From Armatimonadota bacterium (GTDB lineage Bacteria > Armatimonadota > Fimbriimonadia > Fimbriimonadales > Fimbriimonadaceae), in contig WGMG01000006.1 in assembly GCA_016125185.1 (NCBI GenBank), positions 496,001 through 560,000 on the forward strand: DNA of 64,000 bases. The letters run 5' to 3'. The translations under genes and the position numbers were made by a program. The notes under the pieces were generated by a model that saw only the letters and a program-made list of their open reading frames with translations, did not search any database and was not told the origin of the DNA. Each line of letters begins with the position of its first letter. Position 1 is the stretch's first letter. Below are positions 15,495 to 23,675 of this stretch, one piece after another.

Positions 15495-15969
15495 CTATTA
15501 TGTGATTGGTCCAGAAGGGGAGAAATTCGGCCCTGCGTCGGCAAAGGTTCTCAACGAGTGGGCGAACCAAAACCGCGTCAACTCGTTCACGATGGTCGAA
15601 GAGCAAGGCACCGGGCGGCAAATGCGGATCACCGGCGTTCCCGGCTTTATCGCACCACCGGCCCACGCACCGCCGCCGATGGGTTACGGACAGGCGTACA
15701 ACCGGCCGTACATCCCGGTTGAGAACCACCTCGTCAAAGCGATTCTCTCGACGTTTTTCTGTTGCCTGCCGCTCGGAATCGTGGCGATCGTGTACGCCTC
15801 GCAGGTGGATGGACACGCGCGTCGCGGCGACCATCAGATGGCGCTCGACACTGCTCGCAAAGCGGACATCTGGGCGAATTGGTCGATCGGCCTCGTGGTG
15901 GTGTACATCTTTGGCTATCTGCTTTTGGTTGGCCTTGCCGCCTCGTCGGGGCATTCGACGTATCGGTGA
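15487..15969 (+). CDS. GYF_2 domain + CD225/dispanin-type membrane protein, copy 2
   Basis: The 160-residue protein is a paralogue of the one at 13715, with the same order: GYF_2-like YYVIGPEGEKFGPASAKVLNEWA, a Pro-rich linker, then VENHLVKAILSTFFCCLPLGIVAIVYASQVDGHARRGDHQMALDTARKA and a second membrane helix. The CCLPLG version of the first helix is closer to the CD225 consensus than copy 1. Only a GTG at 15487 is available, because an in-frame stop lies at 15457. The copies are separated by a PEP-CTERM gene and each is preceded by heptamer repeats, suggesting a segmental duplication. Function unknown; predicted inner membrane. Confidence 0.75.
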   Translation: MPDYYVIGPEGEKFGPASAKVLNEWANQNRVNSFTMVEEQGTGRQMRITGVPGFIAPPAHAPPPMGYGQAYNRPYIPVENHLVKAILSTFFCCLPLGIVAIVYASQVDGHARRGDHQMALDTARKADIWANWSIGLVVVYIFGYLLLVGLAASSGHSTYR

Positions 15970-16111
15970 GGGAGCTCCTAGCCGCAAGCTGTGCAGAGTG
16001 CACGGAAAGCAGAATGGGGTTCATCTTTCCTGAATCCGTCACCCCCCTCCGGTTCGCCTACGGTCTGCTCACCGACTCCCCTTCAGGGGCGTAGCGTGGC
16101 TAATAGGCTTG

Positions 16112-16245
16112 GGCAGAGAGCAGTGCAGAGTGCGGAGAGCACAGTGCGGAGAGCACAGAAGCCAGAAGGCCACAAAGCAAAAACCAAAAAGCCCCAAGCT
16201 ACAAACAAAACCGCTTGAGGCTAGAGGCTAGAGGCTAGAAGCTAA
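16112..16245. repeat. 7-nt periodic repeat tract
   Basis: The array runs GCAGAGA, GCAGTGC, AGAGTGC, GGAGAGC, ACAGTGC, GGAGAGC, ACAGAAG, CCAGAAG and ends in GCTAGAG, GCTAGAG, GCTAGAA, GCTAAAC. It abuts the end of the S9 peptidase gene. 15970-16111 before it has no gene. Confidence 0.6.
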
Positions 16246-16248
16246 ACC

Positions 16249-18438
16249 CTACTGATTCAGCTTGTTATACAAGTACCGCATGATCGTCGCCATCACGTGC
16301 GGACGCGACGTATCCTTCCCGATCGAGTGGTTGTCGCGCGGGTAGAACATGATGTCCGGGTGCTTGCCCGCATCGATCATTCGCTGGACCAGGCGCGCCG
16401 TGTCCTGGAACAGCACGTTGTCGTCCAGAATGCCGTGCACCAGCAGGAGATTGCCCTTCAGGCCATCGGCATACGTGATCGGCGAGCACTTGTCGAACCA
16501 CTCCTTGTCGTCCTTCACCAGGCCGAGGCGTCGGCGGGTGTACCACTCGTTGTAGCTCTTCCAGTCCGTCACGCTGGCCACCGCTACGCCGGCATAGAAC
16601 TCGCCCGGCTTGGTCAGCATGGTCATGCAGGTGAGGAAGCCGCCATAGCTCCAACCCCAGATTCCCACTCGGTCGCCGCGAACGTACGGCAGGCTGGCCA
16701 GGAAGTTCTTGGCCGAGACCGCCTCGTCGGCGTCCACGATGCCCATGCTTCGGTAGTAGCTGGCGTTGAAGTCGCCGTCGTAGCCCCAGCTTGATCGGAA
16801 ATCGACCGACAGCACGACCATATCCAGGTTCATCGCCGCGTAGTTTTCCATGAACCCGGCCCACGCCGCCTTGCCCGAATCGGCGTAGATGTTGCTGAGG
16901 AGCGCGGGATGCTTCTTGGTCATATCGAGGCCCGGCTTGGTGTACATCAGGCCGTGGATCTCGCGCCCGTCGGGCGACTTGAAGGTCACTTCTTTGATGT
17001 CGGCCCATTGAACCTTTTTGTAGTCGGCCGTCTGGCTCTCGGTCAGGCGCTTTTCGACCGGCTCGACCGCGTACAGCTCAGGGTTCAGCTTGCGCTCGCT
17101 GGCGAGGGTGGCCATCTTCTTGCCGTCGTCGCTGATCAGCGGCAGTTCGGCCCAGTTGAAGGCCTTTGGCGTCGAATAGCCGTCCTTCATCACCACGTGC
17201 ACGGTCTCCTTGCCGTTGGGCTCCAGCACGCGAATCTCGGTGGTGAGCGGGCTTCGGGCTGCGGTCACCAGGATCAGGCGATCGCTGTCCTTAGGTCGCA
17301 TAAAGCCGCCCACGTCGTGGAGCTTCATGTACACCGGCTGGATGTCCGAGCCATCGGCGTTCATCGAGAACACAGAGCGGTTGATGAAATGGTTGTCGTG
17401 GATGTCGGTGCCGAACAGGATTCGCTTGGAATCGCGGCTCCACGTCGCGTCGCGCCAGTCGTTGAGGGTGTAGCGAGGGGCGACCTCGTGGTACACGTCC
17501 TTCTTAACTGCCGTCGTGGGGTCCACCACCGCGATGGTGTACTCCTTAAAGTCGTCCTTGAACCAGCCGACCTCGACCTTCTTGCTGTCGGGCGACCAGG
17601 TGACGTTCTTGATCCAACTGTAATGCGGGATATCGGCCACGAACTTGATGAGGCCGCCGTCGGCCGAGACGATGCCGATTTGGTTGTCCTGCGAGAGATC
17701 GCCGTTCCAGTCGCGCTTGATCGGCACCACGGTGGCGCGATCCTTGCTGAAGTCCATCATCTGGTAGTTGCCAGTCTTCGAGCTGTCGCTCCACTGCACC
17801 ACGATCCATTTGCCGTCGGGCGAGAACTGGTAGTCGTCGATGGACGTGTTGGCTTTGGAGATGAAGGTGAGCTGTTTGGTGACGCCGGTCTTGCGGTCGC
17901 GTAGGAAGACGTTTTGGCCGTTGCTGTAGCTCATCGACTTGCCGTCCTCGGTGTACTTGATCGCACCGATGCCAGATGCGCCATCGAAAATGGTTCGCAG
18001 GTTGGAGCCGTCCGGGCTAACCAGCCAGACGCGGCCCTTGTAGCTGAACATCAGCTCTTTGTCGTCGGGTGACCATTCGGCCCCGCCAATGCCGCCGTCG
18101 TACAACTCGGCTTCCTTCTTTTCCAGGTCGGTGCGGCTGTCGTCTTGTCGCGGCAGGTCCTTGATCGAGGCAGCTTCGACGATGCGTTTGGGCTTGCCGT
18201 TGGGAAAATCGGTGACGTAGAGGTCCAGCTTTCGGTCGCCGGTGAGGTTCCATCCGAAGGCGATCTTTCCGCCCTCGTGGGACATGGCCGGTGCTGAGGG
18301 TGATCGTCCTTGGACGAGGGGATAGGAGTTCAGCCGCTCGATGCTAAGGTCGGATTGCGGTAGGTCTTGGGCGAAGAGTGTGGCAGAGGCGAAGACGAGC
18401 GCTAAGGCTGTTTTCGCACGGGAAGAGAGCTTGATCAT
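16249..18438 (-). CDS. S9 family (DPP-IV-like) serine peptidase
   Basis: The 729-residue protein has a signal peptide (MIKLSSRAKTALALVFASATLFAQ). An eight-bladed DPP-IV-type propeller follows (about 35-490), with repeated WSPDDKELMFSYKGRVWLVSPDGSN-like blades, and then an alpha/beta hydrolase domain. The triad is readable: Ser597 in GWSYGG, Asp672 in HGILDDN and His704 in PRDNHSIG. The Asp-His spacing of 32 is as in human DPP-IV. Such enzymes release dipeptides from periplasmic or extracellular peptides. It is monocistronic between two heptamer tracts. The exact N-terminal residue preference (Pro or other) cannot be told from sequence. Confidence 0.92.
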   Translation of the reverse strand: MIKLSSRAKTALALVFASATLFAQDLPQSDLSIERLNSYPLVQGRSPSAPAMSHEGGKIAFGWNLTGDRKLDLYVTDFPNGKPKRIVEAASIKDLPRQDDSRTDLEKKEAELYDGGIGGAEWSPDDKELMFSYKGRVWLVSPDGSNLRTIFDGASGIGAIKYTEDGKSMSYSNGQNVFLRDRKTGVTKQLTFISKANTSIDDYQFSPDGKWIVVQWSDSSKTGNYQMMDFSKDRATVVPIKRDWNGDLSQDNQIGIVSADGGLIKFVADIPHYSWIKNVTWSPDSKKVEVGWFKDDFKEYTIAVVDPTTAVKKDVYHEVAPRYTLNDWRDATWSRDSKRILFGTDIHDNHFINRSVFSMNADGSDIQPVYMKLHDVGGFMRPKDSDRLILVTAARSPLTTEIRVLEPNGKETVHVVMKDGYSTPKAFNWAELPLISDDGKKMATLASERKLNPELYAVEPVEKRLTESQTADYKKVQWADIKEVTFKSPDGREIHGLMYTKPGLDMTKKHPALLSNIYADSGKAAWAGFMENYAAMNLDMVVLSVDFRSSWGYDGDFNASYYRSMGIVDADEAVSAKNFLASLPYVRGDRVGIWGWSYGGFLTCMTMLTKPGEFYAGVAVASVTDWKSYNEWYTRRRLGLVKDDKEWFDKCSPITYADGLKGNLLLVHGILDDNVLFQDTARLVQRMIDAGKHPDIMFYPRDNHSIGKDTSRPHVMATIMRYLYNKLNQ

Positions 18439-18489
18439 AGCAATGAAGTCTGGCGCAGAGCTTACCGCGTACTTTGGTTTGGGATCAGC

Positions 18490-18643
18490 TTCTAGCCTCC
18501 AGCTTCTAGCTTCTAGCGGGTGGCGCTCAGATTTCTGCCTTCTGCTCTCTGCTCTCTGCTCTCTGTGCTCAGTGCTCTGTGCTCAGCGCTCTGTGCCCTC
18601 GGCACCGCTTGCGGCTTGTAGCTAGTAGCTTGAAGCTAACAGC
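18490..18643. repeat. 7-nt periodic repeat tract, opposite orientation
   Basis: Phased AGCTTCT, AGCCTCC, AGCTTCT units pass into GCTCTCT, GCTCTCT, GTGCTCA, GTGCTCT and finish with GTAGCTTGAAGCTAACAGCT. It is the reverse-strand form of the arrays at 15328 and 16112. No gene lies in 18439-18643. Confidence 0.6.
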
Positions 18644-19768
18644 TCACGCCGCCTCATCCACCAAGACTCGCGGGACCGAACAGTCGGGTTGACGGATTGG
18701 CAATCGAATAAAAAATGTCGTGCCTTTCCCCACTTCGCTCTCGAAGGTCAGCGAGCCGTTATGCGTCTCTTCGACCACCTGGCGAGAGATCGCGAGCCCT
18801 TGGCCGGTGCCTTTGCCGATCTCTTTGGTGGTAAAGAATGGCGCGAAAATCTTGCTCTGAATGTCCTTCGGAATACCGCCTCCGGTGTCGGAAATCTCGA
18901 CCACCACGTCGCTCTCGTCGCGACGCGTGCGAACCACGATACGGCCCATTTCGCCGGTGCAGGTCGTCACTTCTTCGACGGCATGCGCCGCGTTCACAAT
19001 CAGGTTCAAAAACACTTGGTTGATCTCACCGCTGTGGCACTCCACGACCGGAATCGGGTTGAATTCGGTTTCGACGCTGGCGAAGTACTTGTATTCGTTT
19101 TTGGACAGCGAGAGCGCCATTTTGAGAGCGGCGACGAGATCGTAAGGTGCCATCGCCTTCTGGTCAGGATAGCTGAACGCCTTCATCGACGCGACGATCT
19201 CGCGGATACGGCCGAGGCCTTCGACGGCGCGTTCCAGCGCGCGGGGAAGTTGTTCGGCCAGGTACGGCAAGTCGTATTGGTCCTTGAGGTGGCGAATGGT
19301 CGCCATCGCCTCTTGGCACTTCGGCGAAAGATGCTCGGTTCCATGGTCCATCAGGGCGTTGAGTTCACCCATCAGGCAAAGCAGGTCCTGCACGCCTTCT
19401 TGCACGAAGCAAACGCTGTCGCCAACGAACTGAACCGGCGTATTGATTTCATGGGCCACGCCGGCGGTCAGGCGTCCGATGGCTTCCATCTTCTGCGCCT
19501 GCAAGAGCTCGGATTGGGCCAGATTGAGGGCCGAATAGACCTTCTCAAGCTCTCGCGTTCGCTCCGAAAGCTCACGCGACTTGCACTCGACCATGCGGTT
19601 GAGCGCGATGGTGATATCATCGTGGGTCGCCTCGGCTTCCTGTCGGTAGATCTTCTCAATCAGCCGATCGAGAAGGTCGGCCTTTGCCTGGATCTCCTTT
19701 TGGTACGAAGACTCAAATTCGCTCATTTTCTGCCCTGTAAGGTTCACTACGGGATCAAGTTGTCCCAT
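18644..19768 (-). CDS. Soluble sensor histidine kinase, paralogue 1
   Basis: The 374 residues contain no membrane segment. An N-terminal coiled coil (about 15-95) leads to a HisKA-like helix pair with phospho-acceptor His106 in GVAHEINTP. An HATPase_c domain follows: N-box NLIVNAAHAVEE, DTGGGIP, and GTGQGLAISRQVV. It lacks a recognisable sensor and a receiver. The start is uncertain: the ATG at 19768 has no ribosome site, whereas the ATG at 19726 (MSEFESS) follows CAGGGCAG. It lies 59 bases downstream of paralogue 2 in the same direction. It probably phosphorylates a response regulator encoded elsewhere. Confidence 0.85.
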   Translation of the reverse strand: MGQLDPVVNLTGQKMSEFESSYQKEIQAKADLLDRLIEKIYRQEAEATHDDITIALNRMVECKSRELSERTRELEKVYSALNLAQSELLQAQKMEAIGRLTAGVAHEINTPVQFVGDSVCFVQEGVQDLLCLMGELNALMDHGTEHLSPKCQEAMATIRHLKDQYDLPYLAEQLPRALERAVEGLGRIREIVASMKAFSYPDQKAMAPYDLVAALKMALSLSKNEYKYFASVETEFNPIPVVECHSGEINQVFLNLIVNAAHAVEEVTTCTGEMGRIVVRTRRDESDVVVEISDTGGGIPKDIQSKIFAPFFTTKEIGKGTGQGLAISRQVVEETHNGSLTFESEVGKGTTFFIRLPIRQPDCSVPRVLVDEAA

Positions 19769-19827
19769 AAATAGGTACTATTTATATCGGCTTATCTGTG
19801 ATAAAAACTTAGCTTCTTGCAGTTTTC

Positions 19828-20943
19828 CTAGGCCGCCGTCTGATGGACGATGCCGGTCTGCTCGACGGGGAAACGGAGGAAGAACGTCGTACCCTTGCCC
19901 AGTTCGCTTTCGAACCAGATCTCGCCACCGTGCATCTGCGTGACCACCTTATGAGCAAGCGCCAAGCCTTGGCCGGTGCCCTTGCCGACCTCTTTGGTCG
20001 TAAAGAAGGGATCGAAGATTTGATTGCGGATTTCGAGTGGGATTCCTGAACCGGTATCGGAGATTTCGACCACGACACTGCTTCCGTCTCGCCGGGTGCG
20101 AAGGGTGATCTTGCCCTGCTCGCCGGTCTTCTTGTGGACGTCTTCGATGGCATGAGAGGCGTTGATGATCAGGTTCAAAAAGACCTGATTCATCTCGCCG
20201 AGATACCCTTGCACGAACGGAATCTCGCCGAATTCGGTCTCAACGTTGGCGACGTATTTGTACTCGTTCTTCGCCACGGTCAGCGTGGTCGCAAGGCCGC
20301 TGTTGATGTCGACCGCCGACATTGTTTTCTGGTCGGGATGGGCAAACGCTTTCATCGACTGCACGATCTCGGCGACGCGCGCAAGGCCATCGGCCGACCG
20401 CTTCACCGATTTAGGAATATTCTGCGTCAGGTACTCGTAGTCGTATTTTTCGCACAGGGTCTCGACCGTTGCCTCGACCATCTGAATCGACATCTGCCCG
20501 TTGGCGATGTCGTTCATGACGACGAGGAGCTCGGACATCAGCGAGAGGATGTCATCGATGCTTTCGGCCAGAAAGTGGATGCTATCGCCGACAAACTGAA
20601 CCGGCGTGTTGATCTCGTGGGCGACGCCCGAGGCCAGACGACCGATGGACTCCAGCTTTTGGGCCTGGAGGAGTTCGGACTGCGCCATGCTAAGCGCTGC
20701 ATGGGCGTTTTCCAATTCCATATTTCGTTCCTCTAGTTCGTGCGTCTTCTTGGTGACGATGTGCTTCAGCGTCGTGTTGGTGGCCAAAGTTTGGAACGCG
20801 CTGGTGCCTTCGGCTTGCTCCTTACGGAAGCGGTCGACGAGGACGGTCAGTGTTTTGTCTTTGGACGCAAGCTGTTGCTCAAGCTCAGTCACCCGAGCCT
20901 TCAGCGCTTCGATCTCGGTCGTGGGTGTCGATACTTGGTCCAT
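19828..20943 (-). CDS. Soluble sensor histidine kinase, paralogue 2
   Basis: The 371 residues have a coiled coil at 5-50 (IEALKARVTELEQQLASKD), a linker helix, the acceptor His in GVAHEINTPVQFVGDSIHF, N-box NLIINASHAIEDV, DTGSGIP and a GTGQGLALAHKVV lid. There are no membrane segments, PAS domain or receiver. I use the ATG at 20943, two bases after the FIST gene stop (TAG-TC-ATG). The longer upstream frame would run back into that gene. The tight spacing says FIST protein and kinase are co-translated, so the FIST protein is the likely input sensor (inference). Confidence 0.88.
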   Translation of the reverse strand: MDQVSTPTTEIEALKARVTELEQQLASKDKTLTVLVDRFRKEQAEGTSAFQTLATNTTLKHIVTKKTHELEERNMELENAHAALSMAQSELLQAQKLESIGRLASGVAHEINTPVQFVGDSIHFLAESIDDILSLMSELLVVMNDIANGQMSIQMVEATVETLCEKYDYEYLTQNIPKSVKRSADGLARVAEIVQSMKAFAHPDQKTMSAVDINSGLATTLTVAKNEYKYVANVETEFGEIPFVQGYLGEMNQVFLNLIINASHAIEDVHKKTGEQGKITLRTRRDGSSVVVEISDTGSGIPLEIRNQIFDPFFTTKEVGKGTGQGLALAHKVVTQMHGGEIWFESELGKGTTFFLRFPVEQTGIVHQTAA

Positions 20944-20945
20944 GA

Positions 20946-22070
20946 CTAGGCTCCGATGGCGATTCCTGTGAATGTCTGGTTGACGTGGACCGCGTCCCAC
21001 TGTTCGCCATAGGTGTTAAAGCCGACGACGTTGTTCATCAAGTAGATTTCGCTCATTGGCCCATTGATGTTCTTTTCGTTGAACTCCAGTCGGCGCAGAA
21101 TGCAACTGCTTCCGATCGTCAACTGGGGACGGCCGATCTGAGCCGCAACCTTGTCGAATGCCTTTCGGGCTGTTTCCATCGGGTCGAGAGCTCGACCTAC
21201 GGAGAGGATGACGCCGTCTTCGATCGCGCAGAAGAGGGTCAGCGATCCATCTGCATTCGCCGATTGGATCGAGCGCACATAAACCTCACCACTCAATTCG
21301 AGGATGAGCGGATGGCTAGCGAAAAGCGTGGAATTGAAGTCCTCGACGGATACGCCCAGTTCGGCGGCATAGACCTCGGCCGCGGGCAATCCGTTGATCT
21401 CCTTCACGACTCGAATTGCAGGATCCGAAGCGGTCACAACCAGCGGATTCGGCGTTGGCTCAAAGTGTTGGAACTTCACGGTCTGAAAGGCGTGATGGGT
21501 GGCGATGGTGGTGAAGACCGCCATACCACTCTGAAACTTGCCATCAGAGAAGACGTAGGTCTTTTCAAACTTTAAGTCGTCTCCGGCCGAACCTCCAATA
21601 ATCGGAACCTCGCCCAGCTCTTGGTACAACGCTGCGACCAGGTGTTCTTCGGACAGCGACAGGCCATCGACGAGCAGGACGGCAAAGCTCCGTTCTGCAT
21701 CGCTACTTTTTGGCTTATCGGCGATCGCTTGTCCAATTCGGTGGGCTTCGCCCGAGCAATCTTGCAGATCAATCGCATAAAGATCGGCTCGGACATCCCC
21801 AGAGAAGCTCATTCCCGTAATGCTCGAGTTTGTAAACCCGCTTGGCCCAATTTCGCCAGCGGTTGTACAGCCGACCACCTTACCAGGGAACAACCGATTG
21901 ACCTCGGCCTCGATTTCGGCAAGATTGTAGTTGGAAGAACAGAAGAACATGGTTAGTTCCACGTCTTCCTGATGAAGCGCTTCGTATAGCTCCCGAACTG
22001 CAGTCGCAGCATCATTGGACTGCGAACATCCGCTTCGAATTTGAAGCGGCGAAATATTAGAAGTTTTCAT
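20946..22070 (-). CDS. FIST-domain sensory protein
   Basis: The 374-residue protein matches the FIST N and C domains. Seen: LTMFFCSSNYNLAEIEAEVNRLFPGKVVGCTTAGEIGPSGF, then GGSAGDDLKFEKTYVFSDGK, and the C-terminal LSVGRALDPMETARKAFDKVAAQIGRPQLTIGSSCILRRLEF ending with GFNTYGEQWDAVHVNQTF. FIST proteins are intracellular ligand sensors linked to chemotaxis and histidine kinases; NosP-type members bind haem and sense nitric oxide. It has no transmembrane segment and is directly coupled to kinase paralogue 2. The ligand cannot be read; a haem-binding His should be looked for by modelling. Confidence 0.85.
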   Translation of the reverse strand: MKTSNISPLQIRSGCSQSNDAATAVRELYEALHQEDVELTMFFCSSNYNLAEIEAEVNRLFPGKVVGCTTAGEIGPSGFTNSSITGMSFSGDVRADLYAIDLQDCSGEAHRIGQAIADKPKSSDAERSFAVLLVDGLSLSEEHLVAALYQELGEVPIIGGSAGDDLKFEKTYVFSDGKFQSGMAVFTTIATHHAFQTVKFQHFEPTPNPLVVTASDPAIRVVKEINGLPAAEVYAAELGVSVEDFNSTLFASHPLILELSGEVYVRSIQSANADGSLTLFCAIEDGVILSVGRALDPMETARKAFDKVAAQIGRPQLTIGSSCILRRLEFNEKNINGPMSEIYLMNNVVGFNTYGEQWDAVHVNQTFTGIAIGA

Positions 22071-22163
22071 ACCCCGTATCCATATCTTAGGTCTTACATT
22101 GATAAAACATTACGTATAAGAATTGAGTCATCCAAATTTAGGACGAAGCCTAAAGATTTGGCC

Positions 22164-23243
22164 CTAAGCTGCCGAACGAAGGCGTTCGTCTGTCGTCGAT
22201 GTCTGAGCGATCGGGAGCGTAATGGTAAAGGTGGTGCCTTGACCCTGCCTGGTTCGAAAGCAGATCGTTCCCCCGTGCATCTTCTGAATGACCTTCTTGG
22301 CGAGCGAGAGCCCCTGCCCAGTTCCTTTGCCCACCGGCTTGGTGGTAAAGAAATCGTCGAAAATCCTTGCCTGAACCTCGGTTGGGATTCCGGTACCGGT
22401 ATCTGAAATCTCGATCACGACGTTCTCATCCTGGGTTCGAGTTTCAACGGTAATGGTTCCGCGGATGTTGTCGCTGGACTGCGCTTCAGTAATGGCGTGG
22501 GCGGCGTTGACTACGATATTGAGAAAGGCCTGATTGAGTTCGCCGGCGAGGCAGCGAATCTTGGGGATTTCTCCGTATCGAGTCACAACATCGGCGACAT
22601 ATTTGTACTCGTTCTTGCTGATTGCGAGCGTGCTTCTGAGACCCTCGTTGACATCTGCCATGGTCATGGTCGTGCGGTCGGGATGTGAGAACGACTTCAT
22701 AGATCGAACGATTTCGGTGACGCGGGCGATGCCCTCCCCGGCTCGCTTTAGCGAGGCCGGAAGCTGTTCGCGAAGGTACTCGTAGTCGAGCTCTTCGCGA
22801 GCCGTTCCCACCTGCTCCTGGCGGGCCCCGGCTTCCGCTTCCGATGCGGTTTCCGTCAGTCGTTCAACCAGGTCGAGAAGGTCGGTCAGACCTTGCTCCA
22901 GAAAGAACAGGCTGTCGCTAACGAACTGGATAGGCGTGTTGATTTCGTGAGCCAAACCTGCCGATAGCCTTCCCAGAGACTCCATTTTCTGGGCTTGATA
23001 CAGTTCGCACTGGGCAACCTCGAGCATCTTTCCAATTGAATCCAACTCGGCCTGACGTTCCCGAAGTTCTTCGGTTTTCTTGGCCACCAGCTTTTGGATT
23101 GCGGAGTTGGTCGAGAGGACATTGGCCGCGGCCTTGGCCCGGATATGCTCGTGATGAGTTCCGGCGGCGTGACGCTGGAGTTCTTGCTCCAATTCGCAGA
23201 TTCGGTGTTTTAGCCCTTCGTTCTCCGCCGCGAAGTCGTGCAT
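22164..23243 (-). CDS. Soluble sensor histidine kinase, paralogue 3
   Basis: The 359 residues show the same plan as the two kinases downstream: coiled coil MHDFAAENEGLKHRICELEQELQ, a helix ending QCELYQAQKMESLGRLSAGLAHEINTP with the acceptor His, N-box NIVVNAAHAITEA, DTGTGIP and GTGQGLSLAKKVIQKMHGG. No membrane segments, PAS or receiver. It begins 8 bases after the small unknown gene, so rhodanese, small protein and kinase form one operon. The three kinases share more sequence with one another than a generic kinase would, pointing to local duplication. Confidence 0.87.
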   Translation of the reverse strand: MHDFAAENEGLKHRICELEQELQRHAAGTHHEHIRAKAAANVLSTNSAIQKLVAKKTEELRERQAELDSIGKMLEVAQCELYQAQKMESLGRLSAGLAHEINTPIQFVSDSLFFLEQGLTDLLDLVERLTETASEAEAGARQEQVGTAREELDYEYLREQLPASLKRAGEGIARVTEIVRSMKSFSHPDRTTMTMADVNEGLRSTLAISKNEYKYVADVVTRYGEIPKIRCLAGELNQAFLNIVVNAAHAITEAQSSDNIRGTITVETRTQDENVVIEISDTGTGIPTEVQARIFDDFFTTKPVGKGTGQGLSLAKKVIQKMHGGTICFRTRQGQGTTFTITLPIAQTSTTDERLRSAA

Positions 23244-23251
23244 AGTGGCTC

Positions 23252-23674
23252 CTAGATGAGGCTCAAGAGAAGTCGAACAGCTTCGCCCGATCCGATGATG
23301 TGACCGTTTGAATCGAAGAATTGAAGCTTGCCGGAGAGGAACATCTCGGCTCGCTCGTCGTGGTCGAGGGCCTGAAATTCTTGTGGGGTGAACTCCCGGT
23401 TTCCGTCCTCATGAACGATTTTTGCCAGCTCGGCACCGGAGTTGAGAATGTGTCGAACCTCGTGGCGCTGGTGGGTCTGGAGTCGCTCGGCTGCGATCTC
23501 CAAAGCTTGCTGGACCGCATTCTCCTCGGTTCGAGCTTTGGCCCGGCAAAGCGTCGCACTGGGATCGAGGTTGGAGACGATGCAGACGTAGTCTCGCCCT
23601 ACGGAATAGGTGAGCACGTTCAGGTTCCAATCGGAAACCTTCACCATCTGCTCCTTGTAGATTTCGTTTTGCAT
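23252..23674 (-). CDS. Unknown small soluble protein between rhodanese and kinase genes
   Basis: The 140-residue protein (MQNEIYKEQMVKVSDWNLNV onward) has a beta-strand-rich first half (VGRDYVCIVSNLDPSATLCRAKARTEENAVQQALEIAAERL) and a second half resembling a small helical module (EFTPQEFQALDHDERAEMFLSGKLQFFDSNGHIIGSG). There is no signal or membrane segment, and I do not recognise the family. I start at the ATG at 23674, one base after the rhodanese TGA. Its tight packing with a rhodanese and a histidine kinase suggests a role in the same signalling or sulfur step. Confidence 0.65.
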   Translation of the reverse strand: MQNEIYKEQMVKVSDWNLNVLTYSVGRDYVCIVSNLDPSATLCRAKARTEENAVQQALEIAAERLQTHQRHEVRHILNSGAELAKIVHEDGNREFTPQEFQALDHDERAEMFLSGKLQFFDSNGHIIGSGEAVRLLLSLI

Positions 23675-23675
23675 G

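Noticed and set aside
15441-15500. Tryptophan-operon attenuator
   Set aside because: The Trp codons are not followed by alternative stems or a T-run, and the downstream gene is not biosynthetic.
16909-17904. Plus-strand frame of 331 residues over the S9 peptidase
   Set aside because: Antisense shadow of a gene with an intact catalytic triad.
11421-18643. CRISPR array
   Set aside because: The repeats are 7-nt phased and degenerate, without uniform repeat/spacer alternation or cas genes.
18689-19774. Plus-strand frame of 361 residues over histidine kinase 1
   Set aside because: Opposite a kinase with all motifs; composition is shadow-like.
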